Shown: positions 39,547-49,203, counted from the stretch's first letter. The stretch is DNA of 64,000 nt from Chloroflexota bacterium (GCA_020161265.1 JAIUOC010000011.1:124001-188000); one strand, 5' to 3'. The notes: a model not told the origin generated them from the sequence alone. Program-made: numbers and translations.

Positions 39547-41413
39547 ATGGCCTCATTTGGTGATGAGTTTGTAGCCATAATTCTAAGGTGAGCAATGTCC
39601 AAAGTTGATGTCCAGCGTTAATTGTACCAGCCCAATGCGCTTGGCAAAGCTGCTCAAGTTTTGGTTTGGCAAGCCATTGCTGAACGTGGCTGGTCGTTGA
39701 TAGCAAATAATCGTGCAGCAGCGGCTTGAGTTGTTGGCGAAACCATTGATCAAGCGGCACACCAAAGCCATGTTTAGGGCGTTCGATGATGATTTTGGGT
39801 AAGCGTTCGGCATAGGCTTGGCGTAAAAGCCATTTGCCACGCCCACCGCGCCAATGCAAATTGGCTGGCAATTGCAAAGCCCACTCAACCAATTGCTGAT
39901 CCAAAAATGGCGAGCGAACTTCTAAACCATAGGCCATGCTCATACGATCGGCCTTGACCAACAGATCATCGGGCAAATAACTCCCAAGGTTATAACAGAT
40001 TAATTGAGCCAGCGGATCAGTAATGCCTTGAGTTAATTGGCGAAAGCGTTCGGCGGCGCTTGGTTGCAGTGCAGGCAAGCCCCAAGCGGCTAATTCTTCG
40101 GGTGTAAAGGCCATCAGCCAGCGCGGAAAGCCCTGAGCAAGCGGCAATTGAATTTTTGCTAGCACCCGTTTAAGCCGCGCCAAGCGACTGCTGGCTTTGG
40201 TTTGCGGCAGCACAGCAATGGTTTGCTCAAGCATTTGACGTAGCGGGCGCGGCAATTGTTGATAACGCTGCGTCCATAGGCCTGCGCCAAAGCGTTCGTA
40301 GCCAGCAAACACCTCGTCGCCGCCATCGCCCGATAAAGCCACCGTACAATGTTCACGGGTCATTTGGCTGAGCAAGGCCATGGGCAAGGCCGACGAATCG
40401 AGAAATGGCTCATCGTAGTGGGCCAGCAACTGGGGCAACTTGGCGATGGCATCAGGCTCAACCATAAAACACTGATGTTTGGTGCCAAGCTTTTTGGCAC
40501 CCAATTCGGCGTAGGAACTTTCATCGTACCAGCCACCGCCAGCAAAGCCAATGCTAAAGGTGTGCAGTTGCTGGCCCAACAAGGCTTGAGCCTCGGCCAC
40601 CACAATGCTCGAATCTAAACCGCCGCTCAAAAACGCCCCTAACGGCACATCGCTGATCAAGCGTCGCTCAACTGCGGCTCGCACCAACTGGCGCGTTTGT
40701 TCAATTGCGGCGGTTTCTGAGATGTTAAGCCGTGGTTGTTGGGCGATCTGGCGTGCTTGCCACCATTGCCATGCACGAATGCTGCCTGCTTGCCAAACCA
40801 AGGCATGGCCTGGGGCAAGTTGCTGAATGTTAGCATACCAGGTGGCCGGATTGGGCACATAGCCATAGGTCAAATAGGCCGTCAACGCTTGTGGATTGAG
40901 GCTGCGATCAAGCTCAGGATAATGCAGCAAGGCCTTGATTTCCGAGCCAAAGATTAATCCATGCTTGGTTTGGCTATAGTAAAGCGGCTTTTTGCCCAAA
41001 CGATCACGCCCCAGCCATAAACTTTGGCTTGGTTGATGCCAGGCTGCAAAGGCAAACATGCCTTCTAAACGTGAAAAAGCCTGCTCGCCCCATTCAATCA
41101 AGGCGGCCATCAGCACTTCAGTATCGCTGTTGGTGCGAAATTGATGCCCAAGCCCATGCAATTGTTGACGCAAGGCCTGAAAATTGTAGATCTCACCATT
41201 AAAGACTAATTGCCATGCACCATCGGGACTGCTGAATGGCTGATCGCCAGTGACTAAATCGATAATGGCCAAACGCCGATGACCTAATTGGGCATGGGCA
41301 GTTTGCCATGTGCCATCACCATCTGGCCCACGATGAATCAATTGTTGGTTCATAGCCTGAACAGTGTTTGGCTCGATTAAGCTTGTACTGACGATTCCGC
41401 AGATTCCACACAT
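39524..41413 (-). CDS. asnB: Asparagine synthase (glutamine-hydrolysing) type amidotransferase
   Basis: Two-domain amidotransferase of 629 aa. N-terminal class II glutaminase with nucleophile Cys 2 (MCGICGIVSTS), HRGPDGDG and FNGEIYNFQALRQ, and C-terminal synthase with the ATP PP-loop FLSGGLDSSIV near residue 260 and LSGDGGDEVFAGYERFG. All key motifs are present. In exopolysaccharide clusters, members of this family often amidate or transfer nitrogen to uronic acid residues instead of making free asparagine. Its position between two GT4 genes and a GT39-like gene, with overlapping starts, argues for the glycan role. Start ATG 41413 lies inside the end of the GT4 gene. Confidence 0.9.
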   Translation of the reverse strand: MCGICGIVSTSLIEPNTVQAMNQQLIHRGPDGDGTWQTAHAQLGHRRLAIIDLVTGDQPFSSPDGAWQLVFNGEIYNFQALRQQLHGLGHQFRTNSDTEVLMAALIEWGEQAFSRLEGMFAFAAWHQPSQSLWLGRDRLGKKPLYYSQTKHGLIFGSEIKALLHYPELDRSLNPQALTAYLTYGYVPNPATWYANIQQLAPGHALVWQAGSIRAWQWWQARQIAQQPRLNISETAAIEQTRQLVRAAVERRLISDVPLGAFLSGGLDSSIVVAEAQALLGQQLHTFSIGFAGGGWYDESSYAELGAKKLGTKHQCFMVEPDAIAKLPQLLAHYDEPFLDSSALPMALLSQMTREHCTVALSGDGGDEVFAGYERFGAGLWTQRYQQLPRPLRQMLEQTIAVLPQTKASSRLARLKRVLAKIQLPLAQGFPRWLMAFTPEELAAWGLPALQPSAAERFRQLTQGITDPLAQLICYNLGSYLPDDLLVKADRMSMAYGLEVRSPFLDQQLVEWALQLPANLHWRGGRGKWLLRQAYAERLPKIIIERPKHGFGVPLDQWFRQQLKPLLHDYLLSTTSHVQQWLAKPKLEQLCQAHWAGTINAGHQLWTLLTLELWLQTHHQMRPYAYNYVD

Positions 41414-42492
41414 ACATAATCCTTGAGTGCTGTCACAATCGTGGTTTGATAGCGCTGCACGCTGTATTCGGCCTCGATTTTTTGGCGGGCGGCTTGGCCG
41501 AGCGTTTGACGCAACTGCTCATCTTCGAACAAACGGGCCAAATAATCAAGCCATTCAGCTTGATTATGCGCCAAAAATCCAGTTTGGCCATGCTCGACGA
41601 TGTGTTGATTGACTCCGACGGCACTACACACGCTAGGAATTGCCGCCGCGCCATATTGAATTGCCTTGAGGCCACATTTGCCCTCGGCCCATAAATCGGC
41701 TTCAATTGGGTATAATCCAATGTCGATCTGCTGAAAATCATGCCATTCGCGGGCTTGCTGCCAATCGTGATTGATACATTCAATGCCCTCAATTTCAATC
41801 GGCTTGGCTGCACCAACCACCAACAAGCGAAAGCGATAGCGTTGCGCCAATTGGCGCAACATCGGCACAATTTGCTCCAAATAACGGGCGGTCGAATGGC
41901 TGCCAATCCAGCCAAGCGTGCAAATGTGGGTGCTTGGCACGGATCGCGGCTGGCACTGTTCACAATCAACCACGGTCGGAATAATTTGCACATTGGGATT
42001 AAAACGCCGCGCATAATCAGCCAAATAGCCATTGCCCGCCCAAACCATGCTACTCAAACTCAGTAGTTGATTGGTTTTATTGGCTGGTCGGGCCAAACGG
42101 CTCAGCCAACCATTGATACTACGCTTGGGATCGGTCGGCAGAAAAATCGCATCATCAAAATCAAAAATCACTGGTACACGCCGACTAAACCAACGCTCGA
42201 TCATTGGTGCGCCAATTAATGCCGCCTCGCGTTGCACAATTACGGCGGCTGGCTGGCGCGGCAATTTAACCAACCATTGGGTCAAAGCGCTCAGCATCGC
42301 CACGATTTTTTGCGGGTAGTGTTTGGGTTGGTAGAGCAAACGCTGAAGTTGCGGCGTGGCAAAGGGCAGATAACGCAGTTGAATTCCGGCTGCTGCCAAA
42401 GCCGGAGCATAGGGCATCATTCGATAGCGCACACTGGCTGTTAGCATTGGTTGATAGGCTGTCAAACATAGCACAGTGCGCGGTTGGTTCAT
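41377..42492 (-). CDS. GT4-family glycosyltransferase, 371 aa
   Basis: Cytoplasmic glycosyltransferase with GT-B fold. N-terminal Rossmann part with PVIFDFDDAIFLPTDP, central ICTLGWIGSHSTARYLEQIV (start of the C-terminal domain), and DIGLYPIEADLWAEGKCGLK, where the E/K-rich segment corresponds to the nucleotide-sugar-binding E-x7-E area. The end VEHGQTGFLAHNQAEWLDYL matches GT4. ATG 42492 overlaps the stop of the next GT4 gene by four bases (ATGA), and its own stop overlaps asnB by 37 bp: a translationally coupled operon. Sugar donor unknown. Confidence 0.85.
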   Translation of the reverse strand: MNQPRTVLCLTAYQPMLTASVRYRMMPYAPALAAAGIQLRYLPFATPQLQRLLYQPKHYPQKIVAMLSALTQWLVKLPRQPAAVIVQREAALIGAPMIERWFSRRVPVIFDFDDAIFLPTDPKRSINGWLSRLARPANKTNQLLSLSSMVWAGNGYLADYARRFNPNVQIIPTVVDCEQCQPRSVPSTHICTLGWIGSHSTARYLEQIVPMLRQLAQRYRFRLLVVGAAKPIEIEGIECINHDWQQAREWHDFQQIDIGLYPIEADLWAEGKCGLKAIQYGAAAIPSVCSAVGVNQHIVEHGQTGFLAHNQAEWLDYLARLFEDEQLRQTLGQAARQKIEAEYSVQRYQTTIVTALKDYVCVESAESSVQA

Positions 42493-43703
42493 GCTTCCAA
42501 CTCTCGATAACAGGCGGCGTAGCGTTCAATCGCCAGCTGCAAATCAAACTCACGTTCGGCCAAAGCCCGACAGCGTTGAGCCAAATCGGGCTGTTCGCGC
42601 AAGGCTTGGTAGGCTTGCCACGCTACTTGATAGGCTACCAGATTAAAATCATCAAGCTTGATTGCCACGCCTTGAGCGAATAATTGATCGCTATCGCCGA
42701 TGCCTGTGTTACTAAAAATTGGCAGACCACAGGCCAAATATTCGCCAAATTTGGTTGGCGACGAGGCAATTTTGGCATAACTGGGCGTGATTAAGGAAAG
42801 TGCTGCATCGGCCACGCTGAGCCATTGAGCCACCTCATTGCTAGCCACACCACGGATTGTATAAGATTCTGCGGGGACATTCAAATCCTGCAAGGCCGTG
42901 ATCAGCGGCAGGGGATCTTGGTTAGAGAGCACCAACCAGCGCAAATCTGGCTCAGCTTGCCGCCAAGTGGCAAAACATTCGGCCATATCGCGACTACGAT
43001 AACCGCCACCAAGCGAACCACTATAGACTAAAATTGGCTTGGTTTGCCAACCCAGTGCTTGGCGAATTTGGGTTCGAGCGGTTTGATCACGCTGCCAGCT
43101 TTGCAGATTGGCCGAGCATGGAATAACCATGGTTTTCTCGGCGATGCTCGGCATTTGGCTATGTTCGGCCAAATAGGGCAAACTCTGCTGGGTTAGGGTC
43201 ACGATCTGCTCGGCCTGTTGCAGGCTAGCCCGCTCAAGTGTTTTGAGCAAACGATAGACCAAGCCTGTACGCGGCATGCCCAAATCGGCGCGTTCATCGG
43301 CCCAAAACCCGCGCATATCGAACAGCAAGGGCAGTTTGAACCAGCGTTTGAGTAAGAGCGCAATCGTCATCGGCACGGTCGAGCGAATGTGCAAGGCTTG
43401 AATTCGATAGCGCCGCACTGCCACGCTGGCCGTCCACAAGCCCAACGCCAGATCATACAAGGTTGCTGGTAGGGTTGGGCGTTGATGATAGCGCAACGGT
43501 AGCCAAACCAAGCCGTGACTTTGCAAACGCTCAATCAAAGCTCGCCGCCGCACCAAATCGGCCCAACGCGCCGCCTTTTCAAACGAAAGAATCACAAATT
43601 GATGGCCATGCTGAGCAGCCAAGCCCTCTAAATAGGGCAAGATTTGGGTTTGACCAAGTGGATCAAGCAAGCCATCATAGGTAATGTAAAGTGTTTTTAG
43701 CAT
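42489..43703 (-). CDS. GT4-family glycosyltransferase, 404 aa
   Basis: First gene of the glycan operon. GT-B type: TYDGLLDPLGQTQILPYLEG at the N-terminus, ILVYSGSLGGGYRSRDMAEC at the start of the C-terminal lobe, and SPTKFGEYLACGLPIFSNTG with the conserved E of the donor site. The ATG at 43703 gives the normal start; the frame is open upstream to 43766 but crosses the repeat region. A weak A/G-rich ribosome site (AAGAAA) precedes it. The donor sugar and acceptor cannot be read. Confidence 0.85.
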   Translation of the reverse strand: MLKTLYITYDGLLDPLGQTQILPYLEGLAAQHGHQFVILSFEKAARWADLVRRRALIERLQSHGLVWLPLRYHQRPTLPATLYDLALGLWTASVAVRRYRIQALHIRSTVPMTIALLLKRWFKLPLLFDMRGFWADERADLGMPRTGLVYRLLKTLERASLQQAEQIVTLTQQSLPYLAEHSQMPSIAEKTMVIPCSANLQSWQRDQTARTQIRQALGWQTKPILVYSGSLGGGYRSRDMAECFATWRQAEPDLRWLVLSNQDPLPLITALQDLNVPAESYTIRGVASNEVAQWLSVADAALSLITPSYAKIASSPTKFGEYLACGLPIFSNTGIGDSDQLFAQGVAIKLDDFNLVAYQVAWQAYQALREQPDLAQRCRALAEREFDLQLAIERYAACYRELEA

Positions 43704-43734
43704 AGGTTTCTTGTTGAGGATCGGGGGTTGGTTG

Positions 43735-43915
43735 TTGGGGTCAGAAATTATGAGAGCATAGAACATAGAGCATAGAACATAGGGAAATTGGCTATGGGCT
43801 ATCGAGGATCGATTAGAAACCTAGATCTCTATAGCCAAAAGCCTATAGCCTTATCGTCGTGCGCTTCGTGTTCTTCGTGGTTAAAAGCCTGTTCCCCGAT
43901 CCCCAACCCCCGATC
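43735..43915. repeat. Degenerate heptamer repeats between rpsA and the glycan operon
   Basis: Clear tandem 7-mers near 43755 (CATAGAACATAGAGCATAGA), AGCCAAAAGCCTATAGCC near 43832, CGCTTCGTGTTCTTCGTGGT near 43862, and CCCCGATCCCCAACCCCCGA near 43893. These words recur at 6090-6300 and 48870-49145. No gene. Confidence 0.75.
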
Positions 43916-43921
43916 CCCACT

Positions 43922-43960
43922 AAAAAACAACGAGCCGTGCCGAAACGACACAGCCCGTTG
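43922..43960 (-). terminator. Terminator of rpsA
   Basis: On the minus strand AACGGGCTGTG and GCACGGCTCGTT form an imperfect stem followed by TGTTTTTTA. It lies about 20 bp past the rpsA stop. Confidence 0.75.
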
Positions 43961-43980
43961 CCCAAAATCGTCAAACGATC

Positions 43981-45162
43981 TTATGCGCCAACTTCTTCTT
44001 CGGTGGTAGCTTCAGCGACCACTTCAGCTACAGGAGCTGCTGGTGCTTCGGCGGCTTCGCCTTCGCCATCAACGCGACGCAAGCTCAAGCCAAGGCGTTG
44101 GCGTTGGCGATCAAGGCTGATCACCTTCACTTGCACTTGTTGGCCTTGTTGCAACGAGTCGGGCGATTGACCGTTTTCGGTCAATTCTGAAGCGTGGATC
44201 AAACCTTCAACGCCTTCTTCAACGCGTACAAACACGCCGAAAGGAGCGATGTTGGTTACTTCACCAACGATCAATTGGCCGAGGTCGTAGCGTTGATCGA
44301 TGGTTGCCCATGGATCTGGCTGCAAACGGCGCAAGCTCAAGCCAATCCGTTCGCGATCGCGATCGACTTCCAAGACATATACTTGGACTTCTTGGCCTGG
44401 TTGCAAGACTTCGCGTGGGTGGTTGACGCGCTGCCATGAAAGCTCTGAGATGTGAGCCAAACCATCAGCACCGCCCAAATCGATGAAAGCACCGAATGGG
44501 GTGAGTTGGTTGACCCGACCAGTGACGACTGCGCCTGGTTCGAGGGTTTCGAGCAAGCGTTCCTTTTGCGATTGTCGCCAGCGTTGCATAGCGGCACGCT
44601 CTGAAAGCACCAAACGATTGCGATCGCGATCGACTTCGATAACTTTCAAAGGAATATTTTGGCCGACCATCTTGGTCATGGCGCTTTGTTGGCCTTCAGT
44701 GCCGGTGCGGCTGTGCAAGTTGACCACTTGTGAGGCTGGTACGAAACCGCGCACACGCCCAACTTGAACCAACAAACCGCCCTTGTTGTAGCCGACCACG
44801 CCAGCTTCGATGATTTGACCATTTTCGAGCATCGTTTGGGCTTCTTGCCAATCGCGCTCAACCTGCACCATGTTCAATGAAAGAACCAGTTCGCCTTCTT
44901 TTGATTCTGGCTCCATCACGTACACTTGCAGTGTGTCACCGTTTTTGATCCCACTGACCAATTCTGGCGGCAAACGGCGCAGATCTTGGTTAGGGATAAC
45001 GCCCTCGTGTTTTGCGCCAATGTCAACCAAGATTTGGCTGTCTTCGACGCGCATGACGATACCTTCACGCAATTGACCGCGTTCTGGGCGTTGATAATCG
45101 TACTCAGCAAGCAGTGTCGTCCAATCTTGAACGGCATCCATGCTTTCGGTGTCCACTGTCAT
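43981..45162 (-). CDS. rpsA: 30S ribosomal protein S1
   Basis: RNA-binding ribosomal protein that helps mRNAs with structured or weak leaders onto the 30S subunit. The 393-aa protein has four S1 domains: REGIVMRVEDSQILVDIGAK, EAGVVGYNKGGLLVQVGRVR, VVTGRVNQLTPFGAFIDLGG and GEVTNIAPFGVFVRVEEGVE, ending in an Ala/Glu-rich tail. Four domains are typical of Gram-positive and Chloroflexota S1 (Escherichia coli has six). ATG 45162 has GGAG 5 nt upstream. It is transcribed from a consensus promoter about 370 bp away, leaving a long leader that could serve autoregulation. Confidence 0.93.
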   Translation of the reverse strand: MTVDTESMDAVQDWTTLLAEYDYQRPERGQLREGIVMRVEDSQILVDIGAKHEGVIPNQDLRRLPPELVSGIKNGDTLQVYVMEPESKEGELVLSLNMVQVERDWQEAQTMLENGQIIEAGVVGYNKGGLLVQVGRVRGFVPASQVVNLHSRTGTEGQQSAMTKMVGQNIPLKVIEVDRDRNRLVLSERAAMQRWRQSQKERLLETLEPGAVVTGRVNQLTPFGAFIDLGGADGLAHISELSWQRVNHPREVLQPGQEVQVYVLEVDRDRERIGLSLRRLQPDPWATIDQRYDLGQLIVGEVTNIAPFGVFVRVEEGVEGLIHASELTENGQSPDSLQQGQQVQVKVISLDRQRQRLGLSLRRVDGEGEAAEAPAAPVAEVVAEATTEEEVGA

Positions 45163-45164
45163 CG

Positions 45165-45564
45165 GGTCTCCAATAGTGTTGATGGGTCTGCGAGCAAGCC
45201 CGCAGGGTTAGGCCAATGCGACCAATTTAAATATTCGGAGAGCTTCATTCGGGAGGCGCTGCGTAGAAATGGGGATTTACGTGCTACCGCTCCAAAGTTG
45301 CATCTATAGTCAACGCCAAACAGCGAGGTCGCCCGCTGACTGTTCAGCTAAAAAAATGGCGTTAAAAAAGCGCATCACGTGATCGTGCTTTGCGCGAAAT
45401 GCATCTTTGTTTGACGGTGATTTTGGGGAAACACGAAACGCTGTGTTCTCCTTCGCTGGCTATCAGCACAACCACGACTCACAGAGACGTAAGGCTACGA
45501 TCAACGAAATTTAATGGTTTTTACGCGCCTGCAATTATACGTAGGTTAGCAGCGAATGTCAAAT
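45165..45564 (-). promoter_or_regulatory. Consensus promoter and long leader of rpsA
   Basis: On the minus strand TTGACA (45564-45559), exactly 17 bp, then TATAAT (45541-45536): a perfect sigma70 consensus. The predicted start near 45529 gives a leader of about 367 nt. Within it, CTGCG/CGCAG pairs near 45190-45207. The rest of the gap 45163-45649 shows no gene. Confidence 0.75.
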
Positions 45565-45649
45565 CTCAATTAATCTTTCGGGCTAGCCATTTATTCCTAA
45601 AACAGGCTAGTGCTTAATGTTTGGGCAAACCTAAGCAGGCGCTAACGAT

Positions 45650-45895
45650 CTAAAGGGCTGGTTCGGCGCTGGCAATCGCAATTGGCTCGGTTTCCAAGAC
45701 TGCGATTTCACGCGCCTGTTGAATTTCTTCCGTCCACTGGGCGGCGTACAGTTCGGTAAAGCCACAAGCGCTACAAACTTGAGCAGAAAGCGGTCGATGG
45801 CCGGTCGCCAACGTTCCCATCACCATAATTTCCACTCCATCAGGCGTAACTAAGGCCGAGGTCGTCATATCGTTGGTGCATTTTGGGCAGTGCAT
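45650..45895 (-). CDS. YgiT-type zinc-finger protein, 81 aa
   Basis: Small protein with two Cys pairs, MHCPKCTNDMTTSALVTPDG and AQVCSACGFTELYAAQWTEE, spaced as in YgiT-type zinc-finger domains. In MqsA-like antitoxins this ribbon is followed by a DNA-binding helix-turn-helix, which is absent here, so no antitoxin function is claimed. ATG 45895 has AAGGAGG at a proper distance; the open frame further upstream has none. Single gene divergent from the FG-GAP protein and in line with rpsA but outside its promoter. Confidence 0.75.
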   Translation of the reverse strand: MHCPKCTNDMTTSALVTPDGVEIMVMGTLATGHRPLSAQVCSACGFTELYAAQWTEEIQQAREIAVLETEPIAIASAEPAL

Positions 45896-46110
45896 AAAGC
45901 CTCCTTGGTTGTGCTCAATCCTGGTTATAGCAGAAGCAATGCCGCGATTTTGGCGATTAATTATTAAAAATTCCAATCTTATGTTAATCAAAATTCATAA
46001 GTTTGATGCTGTTTTATGCTACACTCCATAGTACATCCAGCAACTCAATTTAGAAGAGACAGTGTTGTTTCCCATTGTTCCTGCATCATCTCAGCATTAG
46101 GAGGTAAGGA

Positions 46111-47655
46111 GTGTTGTTGTATCGACGATTAGGGATGTTGTTTTGTGTGTTGTTAATTGGTGTATTGATTCAGCCCGTACAGGCCCAATCCACAGTGCCC
46201 TACCAAACAGGTTTTCCCGATTCTGAGCCATATGGCAGTTTTTTTGCCTCGCCCAGCGTGGTTGATCTTAATAACGATGGCAAATTAGAAGTATTAACCG
46301 CCGATAGCACTGGCTGTATTTGGGGCTGGGATCAGGATGGCAAGGAATTGGCAGGCTTTCCTTGGAAAACAGGCACAGTCTGTGATGATGATCCGCGCAT
46401 CAATAGCTCATTAGCGATTGGCGATATTGATAATGATGGCAAACTTGAAGTTGTGGCCGGAACCCGTGGCAGCGCCGCAACTTCTGGCAAACGTGGCAAG
46501 GTCTTTGTATTTGATAATCAGGGTCGAGTGCGTGGCGGTTGGCCGCGTGAAATGGCATGGGCCAATATCACCAACGGCAACGAGCCAGAATTTATGAGTG
46601 TAACAATTGCCAATATCGTTGGCGATTCGCGCATGGAAGTGATTGGCATTACCACCAACGAGGCAGGCAGCGATACCAATTATGCGCCAAATGTGTATGC
46701 CTGGTCATACAATGGCGCAACGGTCTCAGGTTTTCCAACGTCATCGCACAAAGGCTCGGGGGCATTTGGTCAGGTCAGCGCCGCCGATATTGATAACGAT
46801 GGCTATGCCGAAATTTTGATGGGTCGCGATGAGCTGTATTTTTATGCCTACAATGGCAAAGGCCAATTGCTGAGCGGCTGGCCATTGCAAACCTATCTCG
46901 ATGAAAGCAAACGCACCTGGGGCAAAGATAAATATATTGAATATACGCGGGTTGCACCAGCGATCGGCGATTTAGATAATGATGGTAAGCAAGAAATTGT
47001 GTTTGCGGGCAAAGTGCGCGATCCGCTCAGTAACCACGAACAAACCACCAGTGCCTTGTTGGTTGTCGGAGCCGATGGCAAGCGCAAAGCTGGCTGGTCG
47101 GTTGGCAAAACGGTTGGCAGACCACTCAAAGCCAATTATTTCACACCCAACAATCCTGTGGCTTTGGCCGATTTCGAAAACGATGGCAAATTGGAAATTG
47201 TTGTGACCTATGACGATGGCACTATTCGCGCCTACAAACACGATGGCACACAGTTATGGTCGTATAATTACACCAGCGGCAAAAAATTGTATGCCAGCGA
47301 GGTGGCAATTGGCGACGTAACGGGCGATGGCAAAGTTGACATTGTGTTTGGAACCTATAGTTTCGATACGACCGCCAATACCTATGTGCGCTTGTATGCG
47401 CTCAACACTAGCGGCGTAAACCAAGCACCGTATCCTCTAAAATTCACCTACGAACCGAATAGCACCAATTTTAAAGGTATTTCGGCAGGCCCAACCCTAG
47501 CCGATCTTGATCGTGATGGCGATACTGAGATTTTGGCTCATAGCAAGGGCGGCGTTTTATATGTTTGGGATACGCCAGCCCGCTATCGCTTGGATCGAAT
47601 GCCATGGCCAACAGCACGGCAAAATAATTATCGTAATGGTAAATATACGCGTTAA
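46111..47655 (+). CDS. Secreted FG-GAP/VCBS propeller protein, 514 aa
   Basis: Exported integrin-like propeller. Signal peptide LGMLFCVLLIGVLIQPVQA (residues 7-26), then repeats of the form DLNNDGKLEVL, DIDNDGKLEVVAG, DIDNDGYAEILMG, DLDNDGKQEIVFAG, DFENDGKLEIVVT, DVTGDGKVDIVFG and DLDRDGDTEILA. These D-x-D-x-D-G loops bind calcium. Seven blades fit a single closed propeller. GTG 46111 has GGAGG 6 nt upstream. The C-terminus PWPTARQNNYRNGKYTR matches the end of many secreted FG-GAP proteins. Likely adhesion or polymer binding; function unproven. A gene on the opposite strand follows. Confidence 0.88.
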   Translation: MLLYRRLGMLFCVLLIGVLIQPVQAQSTVPYQTGFPDSEPYGSFFASPSVVDLNNDGKLEVLTADSTGCIWGWDQDGKELAGFPWKTGTVCDDDPRINSSLAIGDIDNDGKLEVVAGTRGSAATSGKRGKVFVFDNQGRVRGGWPREMAWANITNGNEPEFMSVTIANIVGDSRMEVIGITTNEAGSDTNYAPNVYAWSYNGATVSGFPTSSHKGSGAFGQVSAADIDNDGYAEILMGRDELYFYAYNGKGQLLSGWPLQTYLDESKRTWGKDKYIEYTRVAPAIGDLDNDGKQEIVFAGKVRDPLSNHEQTTSALLVVGADGKRKAGWSVGKTVGRPLKANYFTPNNPVALADFENDGKLEIVVTYDDGTIRAYKHDGTQLWSYNYTSGKKLYASEVAIGDVTGDGKVDIVFGTYSFDTTANTYVRLYALNTSGVNQAPYPLKFTYEPNSTNFKGISAGPTLADLDRDGDTEILAHSKGGVLYVWDTPARYRLDRMPWPTARQNNYRNGKYTR

Positions 47656-47701
47656 TCAAAATTGCCGCGCATCCTTAATAATTCAGATGCGCGGCAAATC
47701 G

Positions 47702-48829
47702 CTAAATCGAGCCAGTTGGTTCTTTGGCCAGTTGGCGACGTTTGTTACCAAAACGCGGCATGCTGAAACACAACGGCAACGGACGTTCGCCAGTCCACGG
47801 GGCTGGCGGGGCGGTTACTAATTTGGCTAATTCGATCAACACTTGATCGTAATTGACCCGCCAGCCAGCAAAATCGCGCCAAGCTTGGTCGCGATCAGCT
47901 TTGAGCGACACGCCACTATCAATCAATTCAGCACAAGCCTGATCAAAATCAGCCCGCGTGATGCTAATTGGATCATCGGCATGCGGCGTGGCATTATAGG
48001 GAATCATATACAAATCGGCGATGCGGCGCAGCGCCAAATAACCCGCTCGAATGCACAAATCGGCATCTGGTTGGCGCGGGATATCAAGAGTCGAAACTGC
48101 CAACGCGGCGGCATCCAACACCGCCGCCGAAGCGGTGATCCACGAGCGATACGGCTGGGGCGAACGAAAAAATGCTAGGGCCGCAAAGGTGGTATGGCTC
48201 TCCTCTAATTCAGCAAACCATTGCTCCCAAATTGCCCATTGCTCAGGCATACGCTCCAAATTATGAATCCGCTGATAACGCTGAATCATGGTAATGGCCG
48301 ATGGCGGCGTGCCCGCCCGCACTTCCAGCAAGGTCACGGCTTCTTCGCGCTTGGAAAACGCGCCGTACATCGTTGGCAGATAGGCAATTAACAGAGCTAC
48401 AATGCCTAAGCCAACTGTTGCCGCCAAAAAGGCCAAAATTGTTTCAACCGTTGAATCAACCGCTGCAAACCCCAACGTCAACATCGACGAGCCACTCAGC
48501 AAAAATGCTTTGCTCCAAGGATGCTCGCCAACTGCCCAAAACATACAAGTAAAACCGGCAATTGCCAACACCATCCAAACCACTGGAATAATCAGCAAGG
48601 CCACTGGCGCATAAAATGCCAGCACCCGATCAGCTTGTTCGTAGTTGTTGATGCGACGCAAACGCACCAAAAAACAGCCATAAACCAGCCGAAAGGTGGT
48701 GCGTGTCAGCCAAACATTATCGCCGCGTGGCAACACGACCATGCGAATCGCACTAAACAGCGTGAATGCCACAATCACCAGCCCAATCAAAAACACCCCA
48801 AGATTGATTAATCCCTCAACAATTGTCAT
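47702..48829 (-). CDS. Ion-channel-like membrane protein, 375 aa
   Basis: N-terminal half has about four or five helices, with a re-entrant-loop-like element FLLSGSSMLTLGFAAVDSTV followed by the helix TILAFLAATVGLGIVALLIA. The T-L-G-F core resembles the pore filter of two-helix potassium channels but lacks T-x-G-Y-G. Residues about 175-375 are cytoplasmic and helical. ATG 48829 has GAGGA; an upstream open frame to 48883 is unlikely. It converges on the FG-GAP gene. A channel function is inferred from the helix-loop-helix pattern only. Confidence 0.7.
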   Translation of the reverse strand: MTIVEGLINLGVFLIGLVIVAFTLFSAIRMVVLPRGDNVWLTRTTFRLVYGCFLVRLRRINNYEQADRVLAFYAPVALLIIPVVWMVLAIAGFTCMFWAVGEHPWSKAFLLSGSSMLTLGFAAVDSTVETILAFLAATVGLGIVALLIAYLPTMYGAFSKREEAVTLLEVRAGTPPSAITMIQRYQRIHNLERMPEQWAIWEQWFAELEESHTTFAALAFFRSPQPYRSWITASAAVLDAAALAVSTLDIPRQPDADLCIRAGYLALRRIADLYMIPYNATPHADDPISITRADFDQACAELIDSGVSLKADRDQAWRDFAGWRVNYDQVLIELAKLVTAPPAPWTGERPLPLCFSMPRFGNKRRQLAKEPTGSI

Positions 48830-48869
48830 AGTATCCTCGATGCTTGCAAGCGCCTTGGGATATTGTATA

Positions 48870-49145
48870 CCTGGAAAGAACATAGAACATGGAGCAACTG
48901 GGGATCGGTTGTTGGCGGTTGGGGATCGGGAGTAGGAGTCAGCAGTCAGGGGCTAGGGATCAGGCAATTGGCAGTAGAAGCTAATCAAGCAAATCTGTGT
49001 TCATCTGTGGCTAAACAACAAATTTTGCAGTTAAGGCTATTGGCTGAAGGCTATCGGAAGGTTTTGTGGAGTTTCAAACAATAGAATAGCCAAAAGCCCA
49101 TAGCCTATAGCCTTATTTCGTGCTCTTTGTGTTCTTCGTGGATCA
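48870..49145. repeat. Degenerate intergenic repeats in the 374-base gap 48830-49203
   Basis: Contains GAACATAGAACATGGAGCA, GGGGATCGGTTGTTGGCGGT, AATCTGTGTTCATCTGTGGC, AATAGCCAAAAGCCCATAGC and GTGCTCTTTGTGTTCTTCGT. Each has a relative in other gaps of this window. No gene is supported here. Confidence 0.7.
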
Positions 49146-49203
49146 AATACTTCTGATCCTCGTCCTTAACCAAAGCTAAACTTGCGAATTGTTAGGCCAT
49201 GAT

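Noticed and set aside
43735..43915. CRISPR array candidate
   Set aside because: The repeats are 7 bp, degenerate and lack spacers of regular length; no cas genes are present.
45650..45895. MqsA-type antitoxin
   Set aside because: Only the zinc ribbon is present; the DNA-binding domain and a toxin gene are missing.
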